Shown here: positions 30,401 to 37,429 of the stretch, one piece after another
How the letters are laid out: each line of letters opens with the position of its first letter
Position numbering within the stretch: the first letter of the stretch is position 1
Source of the DNA: Carboxylicivirga sp. M1479
Lineage (GTDB): Bacteria; Bacteroidota; Bacteroidia; Bacteroidales; Marinilabiliaceae
NCBI RefSeq assembly: GCF_007097485.1
Contig: NZ_VKDE01000003.1
Span: 62,001-126,000 of the forward strand
Length of the DNA: 64,000 nucleotides
Direction: 5' to 3'
The notes under the pieces: model-generated
What the model was told of the DNA's origin: nothing
What the model saw: the letters and a program-made list of their open reading frames with translations, nothing else
Database searches by the model: none
Translations under genes and position numbers: made by a program

Positions 30401-31866
30401 ACCTTGAAAGATTGACCGTTATAGGTGTACTCATAGGCAATGCACAAAACTTCATCGGCATTTAATGAGGTGTTTAAAGATATATACCCCAGTTTTGATT
30501 GGATGGAGTATTCTGTGTCGGAAAGTTTACGAGCATTTTCAAGCTTTTCGTAATCAATGGCATTGTAAAAATCATTGTTGCGTAATGGATCTAATGTGGC
30601 GGTAACCTGGTTAATGTCACGAACAGCATCGTAGGTAGAGTTCATCTCCGCATATAAGTTATTCGCATCATTTCGTGGTGATAAGCCTGAACGTCCTCCC
30701 CATAAGCCCGTGTTATGGGTGTTCTGGAGGTTTTCTCCCAAATCCACAAAGCCAACAATGTTACGAGATTCTTTAACATCGCTGCGGTTATTGGTTACCC
30801 ATACTTCAACCCGTGTAATGTTAACAGCGCTGTTAATGAGTGGTAAGCGCTCTAGTGCGGAATTGTATTTTTCCCTAAAGAACGTACTTAAAAAGAAGTG
30901 TCTGTTGCGATCGTATTGATCGGCATGAATTTCAAACTCTTGCGTTTCGGCACCACCTTCAATATTCATCACGGATGTTTCGCCTTTCTGTTGCGAAAAA
31001 ATACTGGTAACCGTTAGTTTGCCAAATTGCATTTCAGTTTTAAGTCCAAAAAGGCTTTGACTACCAGTTATTAATGTTCCCGGTAAAGGAAGTGTAACAT
31101 TACCGGCTTCAACTTTCTTTAAAATATCATCTTCTCCACCTTCGTACTCCAGATTTACTTGGTTTTCGAAATCAAAGGTTGCTTCAGTGTTGTAGTTGAC
31201 ACCCAATTTAAGTTTCTCGCCAATGCTTCCACTTAAATTCATTTGTATTTTTTCCTGGAAATCAAAAGTGGTTGTTTTTCTGAGGCGCTCCTGTAAAGTA
31301 GGGTTATCAATTTTTGTACGCTGTATGCCTATTCGTAATTCGGCCATTCCCTGAAGACGCACATTGATAGCGTTACTACCGAATATGCCCTCAAAGGCTT
31401 CGCCGCCAATGTTATTCCATAATTTGTTAAACGTGGAGTTATCGCCGTATTGTTGTGCTTCCTCCTGCTGCTTTTGTCGCCAGTAGGACAAGACTGATTT
31501 ACGTGTATCATAATCGAGGTACTCATCCAGTGGCATAGAATATGGAAGACGAACATCTACATTGCCCATTTTTCGATAAATGGTCACATTGCCTGTTTGG
31601 TAATCGTATTCAGCTTTATAATCAAGATTGCCTGGGTCGTTTAGGTTGATGCCGCGCTGCTCTTCCTCTTCCAATTGAGGGTAGCCGCTTGGATCGTTAA
31701 TTTGATATTTTAAATTAACAGGCTCTGTTGTGTTGATTGAATCGGGTTGCTGGAACTCAATATTAGAATAATTACTAATATTTCCATGTGACAATGAGGT
31801 TCCACCAATTACTAGAGAAATGGTAAATACGAATAGGGCAACGGTATATTGTAGTCTTTTTTTCAA
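24490..31866 (-). CDS. sprA: SprA/Sov, T9SS outer-membrane translocon
   Basis: The protein-conducting channel of type IX secretion, a very large outer-membrane barrel (36 strands in the solved Flavobacterium structure). The 2458-residue product begins with a signal sequence (about 1-27). It shows repeated family blocks: LPYSMPLDEYLDYD near the N-terminus, GSQSLFGLKTEMQFGKLT, SFIDDFEGTRIPYD-type text in the middle (read here as YIDDFEGTRIPYDMRNW), RTKGSQ/VWMNELRLTDF, and a C-terminal run of alternating beta strands ending ISFRFSLAQ-like (NFGVSFRFSLAQ). Length is normal for the family. It lies 22 nt downstream of ruvA and should be cotranscribed with thiL and ruvA. Together with porX and sprE it implies a functional T9SS. 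Confidence 0.96.
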   Translation of the reverse strand: MKKRLQYTVALFVFTISLVIGGTSLSHGNISNYSNIEFQQPDSINTTEPVNLKYQINDPSGYPQLEEEEQRGINLNDPGNLDYKAEYDYQTGNVTIYRKMGNVDVRLPYSMPLDEYLDYDTRKSVLSYWRQKQQEEAQQYGDNSTFNKLWNNIGGEAFEGIFGSNAINVRLQGMAELRIGIQRTKIDNPTLQERLRKTTTFDFQEKIQMNLSGSIGEKLKLGVNYNTEATFDFENQVNLEYEGGEDDILKKVEAGNVTLPLPGTLITGSQSLFGLKTEMQFGKLTVTSIFSQQKGETSVMNIEGGAETQEFEIHADQYDRNRHFFLSTFFREKYNSALERLPLINSAVNITRVEVWVTNNRSDVKESRNIVGFVDLGENLQNTHNTGLWGGRSGLSPRNDANNLYAEMNSTYDAVRDINQVTATLDPLRNNDFYNAIDYEKLENARKLSDTEYSIQSKLGYISLNTSLNADEVLCIAYEYTYNGQSFKVGEFSNTQNEADKTLYLKLLKPTNLSPGEITVSGISKKNPTWDLMMKNIYAINAYQVNRDDFIMNVTYTNDSTGGDINYLPEGPDGVMGQLFIKLMNLDNLNSNNDYQPDGIFDFVDNLTIKPDNGRIIFPVLEPFGSNMKEQLGGNMADDALVNKYVFQSLYDSTQILAEQDASRNKYKLKGRYKSSSGSEISLNAMNIPQGSVIVTAGGIKLVENQDYTVDYTLGRVRIINQGILSSGTPIQVSLENQSLFAMQTKTLMGTHLDYQFNDNFNVGGTLMHLRERPLTQKVNIGDEPIANTIWGLNTSFYTESMGITELIDKLPLVETKEMSSVTFEGEFAQLIPGHPKVIDESGTSYIDDFEGTRIPYDMRNWLAWQLASTPQGQEDIFKEASLIDDLRYGINRARFAWYQIDPLFIRTSNNTPGHIKNDDDERLNHLVRQVYENEIFPNREAPYGQPTNLPVLNIAFYPDERGPYNFDALATEFSSGINYDGSLKDPETRWGGMMRQVDVNDFEAANIEYIEFWMMDPYVYDENLDENDGSIFFNLGNISEDILRDSRKSFENGLPGPNEPFDVDSTQWGYVSRKQNLINGFSNDPATILAQDVGLNGMNSANERHFYRKEYAFLDIIETMAGSGDLAQEALDFLMSDPASDDFLYFLGGKHDENEAGILDRYKLFNNPEANSLPSEFEEDGTKRASKVQPDMEDINNDNTLSENESYFQYEVPISKKTMSIAQNPYIVDSRKAIDNPNSVEDNDGVKADWFLFRIPIQQPTETVGSIRDLRSVRFMRMFMRGFKDTTVLRMATLDLIKGDWRKFNESLYEDGPGNANTEFEVSVVNIEESSQKTPVNYVLPPGIDRVIDPANPQLRELNEQSLLLKVKDLAGGDARAVYKNVSIDIRQYQRMKMFIHAEDVDDLGLQDNEMMAFVRVGSDYNDNYYEYEIPLKLTDPGTYNNDLIDDRYMVWPEENEMNIPLELFQTVKLRRNDEKRVEGSEVAFNKPYIMPDPSTPTNFVAVKGNPNLSNIRTITMGIRTRGSQSKSVEVWMNELRLTDFNEEGGWAANARMTVKMADLGNISVAGKKSTVGWGSIDQNVQERSQEDFFQYDIATNLELGKLLGPESALSVPFYFGYSKSVASPKYYPLDPDIPLEVALDNAQSEAARDSIKDMSQNVIKRKSVNFTNVKLKPSKDKVQFYSPSNLSATYSYNETSKHDVDTDHATDKNYRGILAYNYNTRPKAVEPFKKAIKSNSLALVRDFNFYYLPNQISYRWEFDRQYRETQLRNNTGSPISPELTVSKDFDWNRFFDMRYNLTKSLKLNFKAITNARIDEPEGAVNKDYDRDTYYEWRDEVWRNIQSMGRTTTYQHNFDVSYTIPINKLPLLDFTSANIQYRGMYQWEAQPLLERDSEAPDWGNTIRNSNVIQTNGQLNMTTLYKKVPYLNELDKKYRSSRRRSTSSNKDGKRTVRFNKANMKLEKDQLIEINHKLKTTETSVRIFDASGKPVRGEISTINKNKVGFIPEKTVESARIMVTGTVTENNSALQKVVDYSALLLTSLKNTSVSYSQQNGTIMPGYTQESNFMGTSPGFTAPGVPFILGWQNRDFAVEAANNGWLTTDTTMVNPYVMTHGEDFSLKFTLEPIRGLRIDVNAERSYERNINEYYIGGSSTATGATANGRFSMSFNAFRTAFDKPERTGALASSTFDEFINNRQIIANRIGETDENSQDVLIPAFLAAYSGKSANSIFTEQFPALSQIQPNWRLTYDGLSRINAFKKVIKSFDLTHAYRSTYNMGAYISRTPEQADGPILEYDINAITVSEQFNPLIGVNITWNNSITTRAEIKKARTLSLSMGNNQVIENYNDEIVIGFGYRFDKMNLIFGKGSSQKSVSNDLNIRADFSIQDNISFVRKIQEEYNQLTAGQKITKVKFTADYALSDRFNMQLFYDTNINTPYVSLSYPITNSNFGVSFRFSLAQ

Positions 31867-31888
31867 AGATGCAATGTAATATAATGAA

Positions 31889-32470
31889 TTACATGATTTT
31901 AAGGGCTTGCTTGATCAATTCCTCTACTTTAAGATCGGGTGATTGCTTTGTTAACTTGTCAACCGCCTTTTGAGCACTTGCTTTAGCAAATCCTAACATT
32001 ACTAATGCAGATAACGCTTCATCGCGTATAGTATTGTCTTGTGTGGCGAATATTTTCTGATCGACAGGCTCTTTGCCAAGTTTGTCTTTTAGGTCAACAA
32101 TTACCCGTTGAGCAGTTTTTGCTCCAATGCCTTTCACTCCTTTGATCACATTCACATTGTCGGTTAAAATGGCGCCTCGCAATTCTTCTGGTGATAAGGA
32201 TGAAAGCATCATTCGTGCAGTGTTAGCCCCTATACCTGATACCGAAATGAGGTGGCGGAACAGATCTCTTTCCGAGGGGTCGGCAAATCCAAACAAGGAA
32301 AATGCATCTTCACGAATGTTTTCATGAATAAAAAGCTGCGCTTCTTGCTTACCTTCCAAGCGCGTAAAGGTATTAAGAGAAATGTGTAAAAGGTAACCTA
32401 TGCCATTGACATCGATTACAACATGAGCGGGACTTGATTCGGCAACTTTGCCACTTATATATTCGTACAT
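31889..32470 (-). CDS. ruvA: Holliday junction DNA helicase subunit RuvA
   Basis: Binds four-way DNA junctions and loads the RuvB motor in recombination repair. The 193-residue protein has the N-terminal OB fold (MYEYISGKVAESSP, IHENIREDAFSLFGF), two helix-hairpin-helix motifs (LISVSGIGANTARMML and IKGVKGIGAKTAQRVI) and the C-terminal RuvB-binding domain (about 148-193). It sits between thiL and sprA. The ruvA-sprA order is one I recall from other Bacteroidota, with no obvious functional reason. Confidence 0.97.
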   Translation of the reverse strand: MYEYISGKVAESSPAHVVIDVNGIGYLLHISLNTFTRLEGKQEAQLFIHENIREDAFSLFGFADPSERDLFRHLISVSGIGANTARMMLSSLSPEELRGAILTDNVNVIKGVKGIGAKTAQRVIVDLKDKLGKEPVDQKIFATQDNTIRDEALSALVMLGFAKASAQKAVDKLTKQSPDLKVEELIKQALKIM

Positions 32471-32559
32471 TTGAATTAGGTTATGCTATAAAGATATAAA
32501 GGAAATAGCTGATGCAAAAACTTTCACATCAGCTATTCAATAGTTTCTTTGATATATAT

Positions 32560-33603
32560 TTACTTTTTTATCGGATTCCAGCCTTGTGCTTGTAATTCTA
32601 CCTCCTGATCGGCGTTGGTGACCAGGTAAGCTCCTTTGCTTTCGTCGGTAATGTGGCCAACAATATAGATGTTGATGTCGCCAGCCTCTTTGAACTTTTC
32701 GTAATCATCCTGACTAATGGTAAAAAGTAATTCGTAGTCTTCGCCGCCATTGAGAGCAGTAACTATCGGATTGATGTTCATTTCCTCTGCCAACATTGAC
32801 GTTGTAGGATCAATGGGAATTTTATTCTCGTATAAACGACATCCGGTTTTTGATTGCGAACAAATGTGGAGTAGTTCGCTTGAAAGGCCATCGGATATGT
32901 CAATCATCGATGTAGGAATTACATTCAGTTTATCTAGAAATTGAACAACCTCCTTTCTTGCTTCAGGTTTTAATTGTCGGCTTAAGATATAATCATAGCC
33001 GCTTAAGTCGGGTTGTAAATCAGGATTGTTAGCATGTACCTGTTTTTCTCGTTCGAGAAGTTGCAAGCCCATGTAGGCTCCGCCTAAATCGCCCGAAACG
33101 CAAATAAGATCATTGGGTTTAGCCCCACTTCTGTAAGCAAGTTTTGATTCTTCAGCTTCGCCCAATGCGGTAACGCTTATTGTTAGGCCTGTAAGTGAGG
33201 AAGTTGTGTCGCCACCAACTAAGTCTACATTGTAATAATCACAGGCAGCGTAAATGCCTTCGTACAGCTCATCTAATGCTTCAACCGACATTTTGGCGCT
33301 TAAGCCTAGTGATACGGTGATTTGTTTTGGGGTGGCGTTCATGGCATATACATCACTAACATTAACAACCACTGCTTTATATCCTAAGTGCTTTAAAGGA
33401 GTGTAAGTTAAATCGAAATGTATCCCTTCTAGCAAAAGGTCAGTGGTTACAACTGTTTTTTTGTTATTGAAATCTAAAACCGCCGCATCGTCTCCTACGC
33501 CTTTAAGGGTGGAGTCGTGTTTTAGCTTTATGTTTTCCGTTAAGTGTTGGATTAATCCAAATTCACCCAGTTGTCCTAATTCTGTTTTTTTAACCTCGCT
33601 CAT
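32560..33603 (-). CDS. thiL: Thiamine-monophosphate kinase
   Basis: Final step of thiamine diphosphate synthesis: phosphorylates TMP with ATP, cytoplasmic. The 347-residue PurM-like fold has GVGDDAAVLDF and TTDLLLEGIHFDL near the N-terminus, LGYKAVVVNVSDVYAM with its metal-binding Asp, DLVGGDTTSS, CVSGDLGGAYMGL, and SMIDISDGLSSEL. No other thi genes are nearby. First gene of a minus-strand unit with ruvA (89-nt gap) and sprA (22-nt gap), behind a well-matched promoter. Confidence 0.95.
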   Translation of the reverse strand: MSEVKKTELGQLGEFGLIQHLTENIKLKHDSTLKGVGDDAAVLDFNNKKTVVTTDLLLEGIHFDLTYTPLKHLGYKAVVVNVSDVYAMNATPKQITVSLGLSAKMSVEALDELYEGIYAACDYYNVDLVGGDTTSSLTGLTISVTALGEAEESKLAYRSGAKPNDLICVSGDLGGAYMGLQLLEREKQVHANNPDLQPDLSGYDYILSRQLKPEARKEVVQFLDKLNVIPTSMIDISDGLSSELLHICSQSKTGCRLYENKIPIDPTTSMLAEEMNINPIVTALNGGEDYELLFTISQDDYEKFKEAGDINIYIVGHITDESKGAYLVTNADQEVELQAQGWNPIKK

Positions 33604-33624
33604 ACCTGCTTTTTAAATAACATG

Positions 33625-33656
33625 CAAAAGTAAGCATTGCTTGCATGTGTAACAAT
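33625..33656 (-). promoter_or_regulatory. Promoter of thiL-ruvA-sprA
   Basis: On the minus strand: ATTG (plus-strand 33653-33656), 20 nt, then TACTTTTG (33625-33632), an exact match to the Bacteroidota -7 consensus with ideal spacing. It lies about 22 nt upstream of the thiL ATG. Confidence 0.65.
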
Positions 33657-33752
33657 GGTAAGTACTTCTATTTCGTACATCTTTTAAAACTTTTTTAATT
33701 TTTTTAAAAAATGAAACGATTTTGTGGTATAGCTATTGCTTTATACCAAACA

Positions 33753-33827
33753 GATTTTTTTCATAGATTTGGGTTTAGGTTATTGAAAAGCCGGCTTTAC
33801 TAACGAGTAGAGCCGGTTTTTTTATTT
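33753..33827 (+). ncRNA. Candidate small RNA unit 1 (37-nt block plus terminator)
   Basis: The 37-nt block 33753-33789 is identical to 33931-33967. It contains TAGATTTG (33764-33771), which fits the -7 promoter consensus, though no -33 element is well placed. The block runs straight into a terminator hairpin, CCGGCT (33791-33796) with AGCCGG (33811-33816), flanked by AAAA/TTTT pairing and a T-run. Either a short terminated transcript, a transcript 3' end or a protein-binding site; direction and function are inferred. Confidence 0.4.
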
Positions 33828-33930
33828 TATCAGCAAAGTGCTTTTGCAAGTTTTAACACAGGTATTAAAAAGATTTAAAAAGGAGCTGTGACCAATTTTT
33901 GGCATGTATGTTGATATTATCATTACAGTA

Positions 33931-34001
33931 GATTTTTTTCATAGATTTGGGTTTAGGTTATTGAAAAAACAGTTTTATCAACGGATAAAACTGTTTTTTA
34001 T
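33931..34001 (+). ncRNA. Candidate small RNA unit 2 (37-nt block plus terminator)
   Basis: Second identical 37-nt block (33931-33967), 178 nt after the first. It is followed by a different but stronger hairpin: a perfect 16-bp stem 33964-33979 with 33984-33999, a 4-nt loop and T-tail. Sequence identity is confined to the block while the hairpins differ, which argues for selection on the block rather than a recent duplication. Confidence 0.4.
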
Positions 34002-34077
34002 TTATAGTACTTGGTTCTGTTTATCTGTGCATTAAGTCTAAATGGTGGAAATATTGTGGTTGCAGTTGAATAAAATG

Positions 34078-34109
34078 TTTGCATAGTAAGTTAAAAGACT
34101 CTATATTTG
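34078..34109 (+). promoter_or_regulatory. Promoter of the initiator tRNA genes
   Basis: TTTG (34078-34081), exactly 20 nt, TATATTTG (34102-34109): a full match to the Bacteroidota -33/-7 promoter. Transcription would start about 40 nt before the first tRNA. Confidence 0.75.
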
Positions 34110-34152
34110 CATCCGCAATTGAGACAGATAACAAATGTGTTACAAGATATAT

Positions 34153-34225
<73 letters not shown>

Positions 34226-34228
34226 CTA

Positions 34229-34268
34229 TAAGTCGAAAAGCACCAATCTTTTCGGCTTATTTTTTTTC
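34229..34268 (+). terminator. Terminator after initiator tRNA copy 1
   Basis: A 12-bp stem with wobble pairs, TAAGTCGAAAAG (34229-34240) with CTTTTCGGCTTA (34248-34259), then a T-tract. It lies between the two tRNA copies, so copy 2 may depend on read-through. Confidence 0.8.
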
Positions 34269-34298
34269 TTGAAATATTGTAACGCAATTAAGATATAT

Positions 34299-34371
<73 letters not shown>

Positions 34372-34373
34372 CT

Positions 34374-34412
34374 AAAAAAGCCGAAAGATTTATTTCTTTC
34401 GGCTTTTTTTAT
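34374..34412. terminator. Terminator after initiator tRNA copy 2, bidirectional
   Basis: A perfect 15-bp stem (34374-34388 with 34395-34409), 6-nt loop, with A and T runs on both sides. It lies between the tRNA and the convergent outer-membrane protein gene. Confidence 0.88.
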
Positions 34413-35594
34413 TTAAAATGCTTCTGTCATGTTAAAGTAGACCAAGGTGTTTTTATTGATAGGGTTATGTCCCACATCAATCCTAAAATTCATGCGAGGT
34501 TGAACTTCAATACGCAAACCAGCACCAAAATTAGGAAGAACACCTTCTATGTCGAATGGCTCGGGGCCCATAAAACCCACTCCAGCCCATGTGGCGAAAC
34601 CAAGACGATTAATAAGCTTTCCCATTAAGTCTGTACGGTTTGAATTAAACATATTGCGGTATTCGCCCATGGCTAAATGCACCGATTCATCGCGATATTG
34701 ACCTAAGTAGTACCCGCGCAAATCAAAAGGGGAGCCAACAAATGGTATACGCGATAGAGCGACATCGCCAAACGAGTTTTTGCTTTGAATCATCCATCCA
34801 AGAGATTTTCGTTTGCCAATCCAATCTAAGGTGGTGAATTGTCGATATTCCAATGAAATATTTGAGTAGTTCATATCACCACCAAAGTAGGTGGCATAAT
34901 GGGTTAATTTAAAGTCAAACAATAATCCACTATACGCATTGGCCGGAACATCTCTGGTGTCGTATGACAGGTTGAGTCCCAGACCTGTGTTAAATAAGTA
35001 AAGCTCTTCTGAGGTGCCACCTTGTGCAATGTAGTTTTCATCCATGGCAACGCCCTCAGATACATCATTCATTCTGTCGGAAGTAATGTCTAAGACGGGA
35101 CCAATAAAGAAGTTAGATTCCTGAAACCGAAATAGGAAGATAGGATTAATTTGTAAAGCATTGTTCCTATAACCAGTTGTCTCTTTTCCACGAGGTCTGT
35201 CTTTGTTGGTTTCATACCCAACGCCGTAATAGTTGTCTAAAGTGTATTTGTATATTACTTGTCCGAATATCCTGAAACGGTCGTGATTGAAAAATAATTG
35301 AGGCCTGCTTATAAGAGTGACGCCTCCTTCGAATAAGAAAGCAAAACCAATAGGCACAACAGACCGTTTTAATTCTTTGTCGCTCGCATTGGTGCTAAAT
35401 GTAAATAGAGCGCTTCCTCCTAGTAAAGCGCCAAAATCTGGAGTGTAGCCAGGACCTCCTAGGATGCTAAAACGAAGGTTTTTTCTTTCCTTTTTAGATT
35501 CCGTGCTATCTTGTTTTGCTTCTTGTCCGTTAGCAAATGAGAAGAGGGCAAAAAGTGAAAGCGTTATGCAAATTCTTTGAATGGATATATTCAT
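34413..35594 (-). CDS. Outer-membrane beta-barrel protein, BamA/TamA C-terminal (D15) family
   Basis: 393-residue protein with a signal peptide (about 1-23, ending FANGQ) and a 16-strand-type barrel of the surface-antigen D15 family. The barrel has GYTPDFGALLGG at the N-terminal end, the conserved LRGYYLGQYRD (family LRGY/F motif, inside the barrel loop L6), and ends in the aromatic strand VYFNMTEAF. There are no POTRA repeats in front, so it is not BamA itself. Many Bacteroidota carry such stand-alone barrels; function is unknown. It lies 45 nt downstream of a DUF481-type gene and is probably cotranscribed. Confidence 0.85.
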   Translation of the reverse strand: MNISIQRICITLSLFALFSFANGQEAKQDSTESKKERKNLRFSILGGPGYTPDFGALLGGSALFTFSTNASDKELKRSVVPIGFAFLFEGGVTLISRPQLFFNHDRFRIFGQVIYKYTLDNYYGVGYETNKDRPRGKETTGYRNNALQINPIFLFRFQESNFFIGPVLDITSDRMNDVSEGVAMDENYIAQGGTSEELYLFNTGLGLNLSYDTRDVPANAYSGLLFDFKLTHYATYFGGDMNYSNISLEYRQFTTLDWIGKRKSLGWMIQSKNSFGDVALSRIPFVGSPFDLRGYYLGQYRDESVHLAMGEYRNMFNSNRTDLMGKLINRLGFATWAGVGFMGPEPFDIEGVLPNFGAGLRIEVQPRMNFRIDVGHNPINKNTLVYFNMTEAF

Positions 35595-35639
35595 TCTAGT
35601 ATTAAGGTGTTAAATGCATGTAATTGAATACTTATGTTG

Positions 35640-36650
35640 TTATAGTTCCCAGCCAAAACCTGTTGAGAAAATATAATCTGATTCAGAAGCTCCTTCAACT
35701 GGTTGATTATCGTAATTGAGAGTGGCGCCCATGCGAACATAGAAATCTCTTGGGAGATCATATTTTACATCAAAACTAAAGTCCGTACGAATACGACTTT
35801 TTTCGGTGATACTTGGGTAGACTCCAGCTTTAGCAGTAAGGCTTAAATCACCAGTGTCAAACATATTAAGCTCGCTTGAGACATAACCCTCCCAAGAATC
35901 ACGATCGGTAGAGGGGTCTTCGTATTGCTCCATGTTAAATGAAGCACCTGTAGAAAGGTTCCAATAAACGGCATTTGTTTGTAGTAGGTAGGTACCAATA
36001 CCAAGCTTCCCGTTAGTTCGAAGATCTAACTTCTGTTCTGTATTTGATAAAAAGGTAGATGAAATTACACTAAACCATTTTCTCTGAAAGTAATACTTGA
36101 AATCAATCCCGGCATCGTCTCTTTTGACAGGAGCTACGCTGTCCTGCTCCGAGTTTAATCCATTGTAAAACATGTCTGTAGACCATCGTTCGGCAATATA
36201 GCCAACATTACTTCGAGAAGTTAATTGGCGAAGATTATTGGCCTTTGTAATGTCAAAACCAACATCAATAGATGCATAAACCTGGCTCCAAAACCCTTTG
36301 TCAACAGATTCGAGATGAACAATGTCATCTGCGTATACGGTGATTGTGCCTTCATCATCGGTAATCATATCTATTAAACCATTATCATTGGTGGCTATTT
36401 GACCATTGAAACGTCTGCCGTCGGAAACAGTGATGAGAAAGTAAGACTCAGATATAATGGTTTTTATTCCGCTCCACTCAATGGTGAAATCAGCATCACT
36501 GTAATCTGTTTCAATAGATAAAACGCCATTTTTCATGCTTTTAATTTCTCCAATAACAGAATCGTCGTTATTAAAGGTAATTTTATCAACTTGGGAATAA
36601 GCTGTTGCGCTTATTAAGAAGAATAGAATTAAGTGAAATAGTTTTTTCAT
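35640..36650 (-). CDS. DUF481-type outer-membrane protein
   Basis: 336-residue exported protein (signal peptide about 1-19, ending AYSQ). The N-terminal 110 residues form short beta repeats (VIGEIKSMKNGVLSIETDY and RRFNGQIATNDNGLIDMIT), an SH3-like layout often seen before DUF481 barrels. Residues 120-336 are a predicted beta barrel ending with the aromatic strand FSTGFGWEL. DUF481 proteins are presumed outer-membrane channels or stress-induced barrels; substrate unknown. Upstream partner of the D15-type barrel. Confidence 0.8.
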   Translation of the reverse strand: MKKLFHLILFFLISATAYSQVDKITFNNDDSVIGEIKSMKNGVLSIETDYSDADFTIEWSGIKTIISESYFLITVSDGRRFNGQIATNDNGLIDMITDDEGTITVYADDIVHLESVDKGFWSQVYASIDVGFDITKANNLRQLTSRSNVGYIAERWSTDMFYNGLNSEQDSVAPVKRDDAGIDFKYYFQRKWFSVISSTFLSNTEQKLDLRTNGKLGIGTYLLQTNAVYWNLSTGASFNMEQYEDPSTDRDSWEGYVSSELNMFDTGDLSLTAKAGVYPSITEKSRIRTDFSFDVKYDLPRDFYVRMGATLNYDNQPVEGASESDYIFSTGFGWEL

Positions 36651-36870
36651 AATTAAATCAGATCTAGGTTTGTAACTTATTTATTAACAAATAATGTGCT
36701 TGTAGGTTTTGGTACTTCGAAATTTGTTTAATTGGTAATTTGCAATGATTTTGTTTAATTCTCAATAATCCTGATGATTTTGTTGTGGATAACTTCAATT
36801 TATTCCTTAAAACGTGAGTTTTTTTAAGAGAATTAACAAATTAATAACTGAAATTATCTTGAAGTCTTCT

Positions 36871-36878
36871 TATTTTTG
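36871..36878 (+). promoter_or_regulatory. Possible -7 element before the Cys-rich exported protein gene
   Basis: TATTTTTG fits the TAnnTTTG consensus. Transcription from it would begin near 36885, which favours the ATG at 36906 over earlier in-frame starts. No clear -33 element. Confidence 0.4.
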
Positions 36879-36905
36879 CTTTTGATGTTGGGTGTAATAA
36901 AAAAT

Positions 36906-37349
36906 ATGGCGAAATTATTTGTGTCGCTAACTTTAATTAGTTTGGTAGTATTGACTACAGCTGGTTTTAGTTGGCACAGTCATCATTGTAGCCATAAAAA
37001 CCAAATATCTTATTCTTTTTTGATACAAGCAGAGAGCTGTACTTGTTCTGAGATTGTCGTATCAAGCTGTTGCAGTTCAACGGTAACTAATCAAGCACAT
37101 GATGTGTGTGATGACGACTGTTGCACTGATTCGAAGGAGTTTGCCAAGTTGGACGTACAAACGCTTCAGTTTGTTTATGCCGATGTGCTGCCCGACAAAA
37201 TGTGCCTTGAGTGTTTAAACTTGTCACTCATAACTCATAATAAGTTGCCGGTGGAATACGATAGTTCAACCTTGAACTCATCGGATGAAGAACCTCCTCC
37301 TTTGCCACTACCTATTTTTCTTTCTACAATTCAGGTGTATTTGATTTGA
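36906..37349 (+). CDS. Cys-rich exported protein, HYC_CC_PP-like
   Basis: 147-residue protein with an N-terminal signal or anchor (about 1-20), then a series of metal-ligand-like motifs: HSHHC (24-28), C45-T-C47, C55-C56, C68, C72-C73, and C100-x2-C103. It ends with DEEPPPLPLP. The pattern His-x-Cys, Cys-Cys, Pro-Pro matches a small Bacteroidota family I know as HYC_CC_PP, which typically precedes a TonB receptor and a heavy-metal-associated domain protein, exactly as here. Role in metal capture or sensing is inferred. The frame is open 10 codons further upstream, but the promoter position argues for 36906. Confidence 0.75.
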   Translation: MAKLFVSLTLISLVVLTTAGFSWHSHHCSHKNQISYSFLIQAESCTCSEIVVSSCCSSTVTNQAHDVCDDDCCTDSKEFAKLDVQTLQFVYADVLPDKMCLECLNLSLITHNKLPVEYDSSTLNSSDEEPPPLPLPIFLSTIQVYLI

Positions 37350-37429
37350 CGTACGTCTCCTTTTAAAGGTTGATTGCATTGGTGTGCGATCACTTGAAAA
37401 TGAGTGTGTAATAAATTAAATGCATTGAA

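Larger units (their letters stand above)
33604..34152. other. Intergenic region between thiL and the initiator tRNAs
   Basis: No protein gene seen. It contains the thiL promoter (minus strand), two identical 37-nt blocks each followed by a terminator hairpin, and the tRNA promoter; all are listed separately. A TGGTATA...TATACCA dyad near 33726-33747 precedes the first block. Confidence 0.6.

Noticed and set aside
33753-33967. The two 37-nt blocks as CRISPR repeats
   Set aside because: Only two copies, 178 nt apart, with a terminator in the gap and no cas genes; not a CRISPR array.
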